This document shows positions 6,791-11,762 of a DNA stretch of 11,762 bases, piece by piece. The DNA comes from Flavobacteria bacterium RIFCSPLOWO2_12_FULL_31_7 (lineage in GTDB: Bacteria > Bacteroidota > Bacteroidia > Flavobacteriales > Flavobacteriaceae), in contig MGWJ01000044.1 in NCBI GenBank assembly GCA_001800945.1, positions 1 through 11,762 of the forward strand. The letters run 5' to 3'. A model generated the notes under the pieces. It searched no databases, was not told where the DNA came from, and saw nothing but the letters and a program-made list of their open reading frames with translations. Within the stretch, counting starts at the first letter, position 1. Each line of letters begins with the position of its first letter. A program made the translations under genes and the position numbers.

Positions 6791-8011
6791 ATGTTTGATG
6801 TTCAAAAAATAAGAGCACAATTTCCAATATTGTCCCAAACCGTAAACGGAAAACCTTTAGTGTATTTTGATAATGGTGCCACTTCGCAAAAACCGCAAGC
6901 AGTTATTGATAGCATTGTGGAGTATTATTCCAAATACAACGCTAATATTCATCGTGGTGTACATACCTTGAGTCAATTAGCCACGGATGCTTATGAACAA
7001 GCGCGATTCAAAATCCAAAAGCATTTTAATGCCAAAGATTCTTATGAAATTATCTTCACTTCCGGAACTACTGAAAGTGTTAATTTAGTAGCGAATGGTT
7101 TTGCTTCCTTATTACATAAAGATGACGAAATTATCGTTTCAGCATTAGAGCATCACAGTAATATTGTGCCTTGGCAAATGTTATGTGAACACACGGGTGC
7201 GATTTTAAAAGTCATTCCGATGAATATTCATGGCGAATTAATCATGGATGAGTACGATACATTATTGACAAACAAAACCAAATTAGTTTGTTGTAATCAT
7301 ATTTCAAATGCCTTAGGAGTTTTAAATCCGATTGAAGAAATTATTCAAAAAGCGCATGCTGTTGGCGCAGCAGTTTTAATTGATGGCGCGCAATCTTGTC
7401 CGCATATTAAACCAGATGTACAAGCTTTAGATGTTGATTTTTATGTGACTTCAGCGCACAAAATGTGTGGCCCAACTGGAGTAGGAATGTTATACGGAAA
7501 AGAAGAATGGTTACGTAAATTACCACCCTACAAAGGTGGAGGAGAAATGATTGCTACCGTAACTTTCGAAAAAACAACGTATGCTGATTTACCTCATAAA
7601 TTTGAAGCGGGAACACCAAATATTTGCGGTGGAATTGCTTTCGGAGCAGCAATTGATTATATGAATGAAGTAGGTTTTGATAACATTGCCAAACACGAAC
7701 ACGAATTATTAGAATACGGAACTAAACGTTTACAAGAAATTGAAGGCGTTACGATTTATGGCCCAACGGATTTAACTAAAAAAGCTTCGGTGATTTCATT
7801 TAATATCGAAAATATTCATCCGTATGATATTGGCACGATTATAGATAAATTAGGTATAGCGGTGCGTACCGGACATCATTGTGCGCAACCTATTATGGAC
7901 TTTTTCAAAATTCCAGGTACGATAAGAGCCAGTTTTGCTTTTTATAATACTAAAGAAGAAATTGATATATTTGTAGAAGCCGTTAAAAAAGCAAAAATGA
8001 TGTTATCTTAA
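6791..8011 (+). CDS. sufS: Cysteine desulfurase SufS
   Basis: SufS is a PLP-dependent enzyme that takes sulfur from L-cysteine, giving alanine and an enzyme persulfide for Fe-S cluster assembly in the cytosol. The 406-residue length is typical of group II (SufS/CsdA) enzymes. Visible motifs are YFDNGATSQKP near residue 25, RGVHTLSQLAT, SGTTESVN, EHHSNIVPW, DGAQSCPH, the PLP lysine K224 in SAHKMCGPTGVG, and the persulfide-forming C364 in RTGHHCAQPIM. These positions are nearly identical to E. coli SufS. It starts at ATG 6791 behind a -7-like box and is the first gene of a sulfur-transfer group with sufE downstream. The sufB, sufC and sufD scaffold genes are not next to it; lspA is immediately upstream. 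Confidence 0.96.
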   Translation: MFDVQKIRAQFPILSQTVNGKPLVYFDNGATSQKPQAVIDSIVEYYSKYNANIHRGVHTLSQLATDAYEQARFKIQKHFNAKDSYEIIFTSGTTESVNLVANGFASLLHKDDEIIVSALEHHSNIVPWQMLCEHTGAILKVIPMNIHGELIMDEYDTLLTNKTKLVCCNHISNALGVLNPIEEIIQKAHAVGAAVLIDGAQSCPHIKPDVQALDVDFYVTSAHKMCGPTGVGMLYGKEEWLRKLPPYKGGGEMIATVTFEKTTYADLPHKFEAGTPNICGGIAFGAAIDYMNEVGFDNIAKHEHELLEYGTKRLQEIEGVTIYGPTDLTKKASVISFNIENIHPYDIGTIIDKLGIAVRTGHHCAQPIMDFFKIPGTIRASFAFYNTKEEIDIFVEAVKKAKMMLS

Positions 8012-8062
8012 ATTCTTTTATAAACTAATAAACACATGACATATACTGTTTGAAACAAAAAA

Positions 8063-8080
8063 TTATATGACTTATATGTT
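8063..8080 (+). repeat. CATATAAG-type intergenic repeat, copy 1
   Basis: TTATATGACTTATATGTT occurs here and exactly at 9142-9159, and its reverse complement lies at 9037-9054. The unit is itself two near-identical 8-mers (reverse strand: CATATAAG twice). The short string AACTAATAAAC lies upstream of it at 8023-8033 and recurs at 9097-9107, so the two gaps flanking the lipoprotein-sufE pair share more than one element. Function unknown. Confidence 0.8.
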
Positions 8081-8099
8081 TTAAAAAAAAATATCAAGT

Positions 8100-8612
8100 A
8101 TGAAAGCACTTACAATATTAGCAACTATCGCCATTACAATTACAAGTTGCAACTGCAAAAAGAAAGCTACAGAAACGAATGTAGTGGAAAATAAAACAGT
8201 TTTTCCAGATCAAAGTGTAGTGACTTCGGGAAAAGTAACCATGCAACAAAATGAGGTGCCAACTCTTTATTATGAAGCTACTTCAAGAGGTGTTTTCTTG
8301 TCTATAAAGGTTGAAAATCAAACGCTTTTTGTTTCTAAAACTAGAGATTTTAAAGAATATGAAGTTGCTAAAACACTTTCTGATGCGGATTGGAAAGAAA
8401 TTTCAGCTTTAGCTTCTGCTGTGGATTTAGAAAAGGTGAAAGACTTGAAATGGCCAACAGAGAAAAGATATTATGATGGTGCCGCTCATGCGAATATTAC
8501 TTTCGAATCAAAAGGAGTAAAGTATCCAGCAAATGGATTTGATCATGGTTTCCCACCAGCGGAAGTGGCACAATTGGTTAATAAAATTACAAAATTAGCA
8601 GAACAAGAATAA
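8100..8612 (+). CDS. Small predicted lipoprotein between sufS and sufE, unknown function
   Basis: The protein has 170 residues. The N-terminus MKALTILATIAITITSC ends in a lipobox with Cys17 as the likely lipidated residue, followed by NCKKKATET, so it should be a membrane-anchored lipoprotein. There is no acidic stretch after the Cys that would suggest surface export. Residues of about 50-165 form a compact mixed domain with the recognisable stretches PTLYYEATSRGVFLS, LSDADWKEI, LKWPTEKRYYDGAAHANITF and GFDHGFPPAEV. I do not recognise a named family, although similar proteins near sufE in flavobacteria are familiar to me. The stop codon TAA (8610-8612) shares its last base with the sufE ATG, pointing to translational coupling. 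A lipoprotein tightly coupled to a cytosolic Fe-S gene is odd, and no Fe-S role can be shown from sequence. Confidence 0.85.
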   Translation: MKALTILATIAITITSCNCKKKATETNVVENKTVFPDQSVVTSGKVTMQQNEVPTLYYEATSRGVFLSIKVENQTLFVSKTRDFKEYEVAKTLSDADWKEISALASAVDLEKVKDLKWPTEKRYYDGAAHANITFESKGVKYPANGFDHGFPPAEVAQLVNKITKLAEQE

Positions 8613-9031
8613 TGACAATAAAAGACATACAAAACGAAATTGTTAACGAATTTTCCATGTTCGACGATTGGATGGAACGTTACGAATACATTATCGAATT
8701 AGGAAAAGGCTTACCAATCATTGAAGAGCAATATAAAACGGAAGATAACATCATTAAAGGTTGTCAATCTAAAGTATGGGTACATGCCGAAGAAAAGGAC
8801 GGAAAAGTAGTTTTTACTGCAGATAGTGATGCGATTTTAACCAAAGGTATTATTGCCATTTTAATCCGAGCTTTTTCCAACCAAACACCAGCTGAAATTT
8901 TAGAAGCTAACACTGATTTTGTGGACGAAATTGGCTTAAAAGAACATCTTTCAGCTACTCGTGCTAACGGTTTAGTTTCGATGATTAAAAAGATAAAAAT
9001 GTATGCTTTGGCATTCGAAGCAAGGCAATAA
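8612..9031 (+). CDS. sufE: Sulfur acceptor protein SufE
   Basis: SufE accepts persulfide sulfur from SufS and passes it to the SufBCD scaffold, stimulating desulfurase activity. The 139-residue length fits the family. The N-terminal part FDDWMERYEYIIELGKGLP, the active-site Cys51 in the motif KGCQSKVW, and the C-terminal helices with GLKEHLSATRANGL are characteristic. The gene overlaps the preceding lipoprotein gene by one base (TAATG), so the two are probably co-translated. It follows sufS at one gene's distance, and a repeat-rich 142-bp gap separates it from the DUF59 gene. Confidence 0.95.
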   Translation: MTIKDIQNEIVNEFSMFDDWMERYEYIIELGKGLPIIEEQYKTEDNIIKGCQSKVWVHAEEKDGKVVFTADSDAILTKGIIAILIRAFSNQTPAEILEANTDFVDEIGLKEHLSATRANGLVSMIKKIKMYALAFEARQ

Positions 9032-9036
9032 CATGA

Positions 9037-9159
9037 AACATATAAGTCATATAAGTTTGAAAAAAACTAACTTTATGCTTAAATAAAACTTAAATGAACT
9101 AATAAACGAAAACATATAAGCAAAATCATAAGAATAAAAACTTATATGACTTATATGTT
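9037..9159. repeat. 22-bp inverted repeat (CATATAAG-type copies 2 and 3), MITE-like or hairpin
   Basis: The 22 bases at 9037-9058 (beginning AACATATAAGTCATATAAG) are the exact reverse complement of 9138-9159. They enclose 79 bp of AT-rich sequence with no ORF. A degenerate third half, AACATATAAGCAAAATCATA, lies inside at 9111-9130. The 18-bp core matches the copy at 8063-8080. No clear target-site duplication flanks the outer ends. The arms could form a long stem in the sufE-DUF59 mRNA. Confidence 0.8.
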
Positions 9160-9173
9160 AAAATCAAATTAAA

Positions 9174-9497
9174 ATGGAAGAATTTAAAGACGAAATCAAC
9201 TTAGGCGAAAGCGTAGTAAAAGCATTAAAAGGAATCTATGATCCAGAAATTCCGGTTGATATTTACGAATTAGGTTTGATTTATGATGTGATGATTAACG
9301 AAGATAATGAAGTTAAAATTTTAATGACATTAACCTCGCCAAATTGCCCAGTTGCCGAATCTTTACCAAAAGAAGTAGAGGAGAAGGTGCAAAAAATTGA
9401 TACAATTAAATCTTGTGAAGTAGAAATTACTTTTGATCCACCTTGGAGCAAAGATTTAATGAGTGAAGAAGCCAAATTAGAATTAGGAATGCTTTAA
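9174..9497 (+). CDS. MIP18/DUF59-family SUF-associated Fe-S assembly protein
   Basis: This 107-residue protein belongs to the MIP18 (DUF59) family, members of which help deliver or mature Fe-S clusters (SufT, PaaD-like and eukaryotic CIA2 proteins). It shows the family's core IYDPEIPVDIYELGLIYDV (residues 21-39), then LTSPNCPVAESLP with Cys58, the conserved reactive Cys, and the ending VEITFDPPWSKDLMSEEAKLELGML. Its place after sufS and sufE fits the group known as SUF system Fe-S cluster assembly protein. I leave the symbol blank because it is shorter than some proteins called SufT. ATG 9174 follows the repeat-rich gap by 14 bp. The stop at 9497 runs straight into the ACTG/CAGT array. Confidence 0.92.
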   Translation: MEEFKDEINLGESVVKALKGIYDPEIPVDIYELGLIYDVMINEDNEVKILMTLTSPNCPVAESLPKEVEEKVQKIDTIKSCEVEITFDPPWSKDLMSEEAKLELGML

Positions 9498-9499
9498 TT

Positions 9500-9581
9500 T
9501 AGTATTCAGTTTTCAGTAACAGTAAGCAGTAATTAATTGCAAACTGAGACTGAGACTGAGACTGAAAACTGAGACTGAAAA
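9500..9581. repeat. CAGT/ACTG short-repeat array, inverted halves, upstream of DUF2480 gene
   Basis: The left half carries CAGT at 9507, 9514, 9520 and 9527. The right half carries ACTG at 9543, 9549, 9555, 9561, 9568 and 9574, a spacing of 6 or 7 bp. TCAGTTTTCAGT at 9506-9517 is the exact reverse complement of ACTGAAAACTGA at 9561-9572, so the array can fold on itself. It ends directly at the start codon at 9582, so the array makes up the whole leader of the next gene. Confidence 0.85.
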
Positions 9582-10085
9582 ATGGACGAGATAGTAAATA
9601 AAGTAGCTACTAGCAAGTTAATGGTTTTCGATTTAGAAGATTATTATCCGGATGATCATGTGATAGTATTAGACATTTCGCAATGGTTGTTTGGTGGTTT
9701 TATTTTAAAAGAAACCGAATTTAGATCACAATTAAAAGAAACGGATTGGTCTTTATACGAAGACAAATATGTAGCTTTATATTGTTCAGAAGATGCAATT
9801 TTACCCGCTTGGGCTTACACATTAGTTGCCGTTCATTTAGCACCGTATGCTTTAAAAGTCATTCATGGTGATAAAAAAACGGCTATTATCGATTGGTACC
9901 AAGATATTTTAAACAAATTAGATTACACCGAATATTTCGACAAACCTTTAATTTTAAAAGGCTGTTCGAAAAAAGAAGTACCAAATGAAGTGTATACTTT
10001 AGCGATTCAAAAATTAATGAAGGTTTCTAAAAGCGTAATGTTTGGCGAAGCGTGTTCCGCAGTTCCGTTATTCAAAAAGAAATAA
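9582..10085 (+). CDS. DUF2480 family protein
   Basis: The protein has 167 residues and no signal peptide or membrane segment, so it is cytosolic. It matches the Bacteroidota family DUF2480 in its opening MDEIVNKVATSKLMVFDLEDYYP, in DAILPAWAY (residues 71-79), in LKGCSKKEVP around Cys128, and in the ending SVMFGEACSAVPLFKKK around Cys158. Cys68, Cys128 and Cys158 fall in these conserved stretches and could bind metal or a cluster, but that is inference. The family has no assigned function that I know of. Its repeated neighbourhood with suf genes suggests a link to Fe-S metabolism. It is flanked by ACTG arrays and followed by a strong bidirectional terminator. No purine-rich ribosome-binding site is visible apart from GACTGAAAA. 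Confidence 0.9.
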   Translation: MDEIVNKVATSKLMVFDLEDYYPDDHVIVLDISQWLFGGFILKETEFRSQLKETDWSLYEDKYVALYCSEDAILPAWAYTLVAVHLAPYALKVIHGDKKTAIIDWYQDILNKLDYTEYFDKPLILKGCSKKEVPNEVYTLAIQKLMKVSKSVMFGEACSAVPLFKKK

Positions 10086-10103
10086 TTCGAAATTATGAAG
10101 TAT

Positions 10104-10142
10104 AAAAAAACCAGTCAAATTATAAACTTGACTGGTTTTTTT
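10104..10142. terminator. Bidirectional terminator between convergent DUF2480 and hflX genes
   Basis: A perfect 15-bp stem, AAAAAAACCAGTCAA at 10104-10118 with TTGACTGGTTTTTTT at 10128-10142, has a 9-nt loop. The seven A on one side and seven T on the other allow it to end transcription from both converging genes. Confidence 0.9.
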
Positions 10143-10153
10143 GATAACTAAAT

Positions 10154-10196
10154 ACTAAAACTGAAAACCGAGACTGAACACTGCGACTGAATACTA
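10154..10196. repeat. ACTG short-repeat array overlapping the hflX stop codon
   Basis: ACTG or one-base variants (ACTA, ACCG) start at 10154, 10160, 10167, 10173, 10180, 10186 and 10193, alternating 6 and 7 bp, which gives a 13-bp period. The last unit contains the hflX stop codon (TAG, read on the minus strand from 10196). The end ACTGAATACTA at 10186-10196 is the reverse complement of 9500-9510 in the other array. Confidence 0.8.
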
Positions 10197-11426
10197 ATTT
10201 TCCTCCTCTTCCTCAATCACATCTTTATAATCTGGATATAAAAATTTATTATACGGGAATCTACTGATATGAATTTTTCTAACGGCTTCATAAACGATTT
10301 CTCTAAAAGCTTCAAAGTTTTCTTTTTCAGTTGCCGAAATAAAAAGCGTGTTGTTTTCACCTAATTTACTCATCCAAGTGTTTTTCCAATCTTGAAGTGA
10401 GAAGTTTTTGGTGGTTTTTTCAACCGTTTCGTCGTTTTCATCAATCTTTACATACTTGTACGCATCAATCTTATTAAAAACCATTATCGTGGGTTTATCG
10501 GCACTTTTTATGTCTAATAAAATTTTGTTTACTGCTGCAATATGATCTTCAAATTCTGGATGAGAAATATCAACTACGTGCAATAACAAATCGGCTTCTC
10601 TAACTTCGTCCAACGTACTTTTAAATGAATCGACTAATTGAGTAGGTAGTTTTCTAATGAAACCAACCGTGTCAGAAAGTAAGAAAGGTAAGTTTTTAAT
10701 CACCGTTTTTCTAACAGTTGTATCTAAAGTGGCGAAAAGTTTATTTTCCACAAATACTTCACTTTTCCCAACGGCATTCATTAAAGTTGATTTTCCAACA
10801 TTCGTATAACCCACTAAAGCCACTCGAACCATCGCACCACGATTACCACGTTGTGTCGACATTTGTTTGTCAATTACTTTAATTTTCTCTTTCAATAACG
10901 AAATTCGATCTCGAACAATACGTCTGTCTGTTTCAATTTCTGTTTCTCCAGGTCCACGCATTCCAATTCCACCTCGTTGACGTTCTAAGTGTGTCCACAT
11001 TCCCGTTAATCGCGGTAATAAATATTGACATTGTGCTAATTCTACTTGGGTTCTGGCGTAGGAAGTTTCGGCACGTTGTGCAAAAATATCTAGGATTAAA
11101 TTGGTTCGGTCTAATACTTTACAATCTAATTCTCTTGTTATGTTTTTTTGTTGAGAAGGCGTTAATTCGTCATCAAAAATTACAGAATCTATTCCGTGTT
11201 CTTTGATGTAGGTTTTAATTTCTTCAAGTTTTCCAGTTCCTACAAACGTTTTTGGATGTGGTTTATCGGTTTTCTGAGAAAATCGTTTGACCACTTCGCC
11301 ACCAGCTGTGAAAGTTAAAAATTCTAACTCGTCTAAATACTCGTTTAGTTTTTCTTCACTTTGGTTTTGTGTCACCAACCCTACGATGGCGGTTTTTTCG
11401 AAATTATGTTTTTCTACTTCTAGCAT
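10194..11426 (-). CDS. hflX: Ribosome-associated GTPase HflX
   Basis: HflX is a GTPase that binds the large ribosomal subunit and splits or rescues stalled or heat-damaged ribosomes. This 410-residue version has the N-terminal HflX domain (VGTGKLEEIK near residue 62, FDDELTPSQQKNI near 84). The family signature RGGIGMRGPGETEIETDRR lies at 151-169, followed by a coiled linker. The G domain has G1 GYTNVGKS (206-213), G2 in LDTTVRK, G3 DTVG (252-255), G4 NKID (318-321) and G5 SAT (364-366). The C-terminus ends in a run of Glu then Asn. ATG at 11426 is only 5 bp after a -7-like box. The gene lies 48 bp downstream of prfC on the same strand, so two ribosome-related genes are neighbours. It ends in TAG inside an ACTG array. 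Confidence 0.96.
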   Translation of the reverse strand: MLEVEKHNFEKTAIVGLVTQNQSEEKLNEYLDELEFLTFTAGGEVVKRFSQKTDKPHPKTFVGTGKLEEIKTYIKEHGIDSVIFDDELTPSQQKNITRELDCKVLDRTNLILDIFAQRAETSYARTQVELAQCQYLLPRLTGMWTHLERQRGGIGMRGPGETEIETDRRIVRDRISLLKEKIKVIDKQMSTQRGNRGAMVRVALVGYTNVGKSTLMNAVGKSEVFVENKLFATLDTTVRKTVIKNLPFLLSDTVGFIRKLPTQLVDSFKSTLDEVREADLLLHVVDISHPEFEDHIAAVNKILLDIKSADKPTIMVFNKIDAYKYVKIDENDETVEKTTKNFSLQDWKNTWMSKLGENNTLFISATEKENFEAFREIVYEAVRKIHISRFPYNKFLYPDYKDVIEEEEEN

Positions 11427-11431
11427 ACTTA

Positions 11432-11466
11432 CAAAAATAATGCATTAATAATCAATAGGTGACAAA
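11432..11466 (-). promoter_or_regulatory. Candidate hflX promoter
   Basis: On the minus strand, TTTG (11466-11463) is followed after 23 bp by TATTTTTG (11439-11432). The latter is an exact match to TAnnTTTG, and the spacing lies at the upper end of the range reported for Flavobacterium. The hflX ATG begins 5 bp after the -7 box, so an mRNA started here would be almost or wholly leaderless. Confidence 0.5.
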
Positions 11467-11474
11467 TAGAAAGT

Positions 11475-11762
11475 TTAATTTTCGTTTTTATGATAATCAG
11501 ACGTGAAATATAATTTTACACTCGGATATTTTTGCTGTGTCATTTGAATCGAAAATTCACTATCCGCTAAAAATACCAATTGATTATGTTTGTCATGTGC
11601 CATGAACTTTTGTTTCACACGTTTGAATTCTTTAAACTCTTCGTTTTTAGGATCGTCTGGAAGCACCCAACACGCTTTGTAAGCTGGAAAGTTCTCATAC
11701 GTACATTTCGCGCCGTATTCGTGCTCTAAACGATATTGAATAACTTCATATTGAAGCGCACC
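11475..11762 (-). CDS. prfC: Peptide chain release factor 3, C-terminal end (5' part outside window)
   Basis: The minus-strand frame is open from the right edge to the TAA at 11477-11475, giving 95 residues. It starts GALQYEVIQYRLEHEYGAKC, continues FKEFKRVKQKF and LVFLADSEFSIQMTQQKYP, and ends VKLYFTSDYHKNEN. This is the C-terminal domain of RF3, with the family's GxLQFxVxxxRL helix and the closing 'YP-hydrophobic-V' strand. RF3 is a translational GTPase that removes RF1 or RF2 from the ribosome after termination. The GTPase domain lies beyond the window. A GTG at 11666 is internal, not a start. Finding RF3 in this genome matters for interpreting the premature TAG in ileS, since RF1-dependent stops should be recognised normally. 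Confidence 0.92.
   Translation of the reverse strand, partial: GALQYEVIQYRLEHEYGAKCTYENFPAYKACWVLPDDPKNEEFKEFKRVKQKFMAHDKHNQLVFLADSEFSIQMTQQKYPSVKLYFTSDYHKNEN

Noticed and set aside
9037..9159. CRISPR array
   Set aside because: Copies are inverted, differ in spacing and have no regular spacers; no cas gene is present.
9281..9475. Minus-strand 64-codon ORF inside the DUF59 gene
   Set aside because: It lies wholly within conserved DUF59 coding sequence on the other strand.
6635..10142. Similar terminators after lspA and DUF2480 as a mobile repeat
   Set aside because: They share only AACCAGT...ACTGG, the usual kind of short GC core in terminators, and differ in loop and stem length; coincidence is enough.
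10991..11206. Plus-strand 71-codon ORF inside hflX
   Set aside because: It is antisense to the conserved HflX N-terminal domain; its hydrophobic look results from the reverse strand of charged codons.

Overview
The window looks like chromosomal DNA of a member of the Bacteroidota, most likely Flavobacteriaceae (Flavobacterium-like). The evidence is low GC, start codons preceded by A-rich stretches instead of strong Shine-Dalgarno sites, promoter-like -7 boxes of the TAnnTTTG type, a type IX secretion C-terminal signal, the family DUF2480, a Bacteroidota-style DksA-like protein and the gene order ileS - traR/dksA - lspA. No phage, insertion sequence, CRISPR array, tRNA or rRNA was recognised.

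Layout: (1) 1-1016, the C-terminal part of a large type IX-secreted surface protein, followed by a hairpin terminator. (2) 1227-1838, a small secreted protein with the VGIGTTNP N-terminal motif, also followed by a terminator. (3) 2088-5489, ileS, then a DksA/TraR-like regulator (5542-5922), a terminator and lspA (6004-6618). (4) 6791-10085, an Fe-S cluster biogenesis group: sufS, a small lipoprotein, sufE, a MIP18/DUF59 protein and a DUF2480 protein. SufS and SufE mobilise sulfur from cysteine. The scaffold genes sufBCD are not in the window. (5) On the minus strand, hflX (10194-11426) and, upstream of it, the C-terminal end of prfC (release factor 3), which runs off the right edge. HflX and RF3 both act on the ribosome.

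The main anomaly is in ileS. The frame is continuous over about 1133 codons except for one in-frame TAG at 4398-4400. This stop replaces the Trp of the conserved DRWILS motif just after the KMSKR catalytic core. Restoring that codon to TGG gives a full-length enzyme, so the essential gene carries a one-base amber lesion, a sequence error, or a stop that is read through. A second theme is short intergenic repeats. A CATATAAG-based element occurs three times around the lipoprotein-sufE pair, two copies forming a 22-bp inverted repeat. Arrays of ACTG/CAGT units spaced 6-7 bp flank the DUF2480 gene, form its leader and contain the hflX stop codon.
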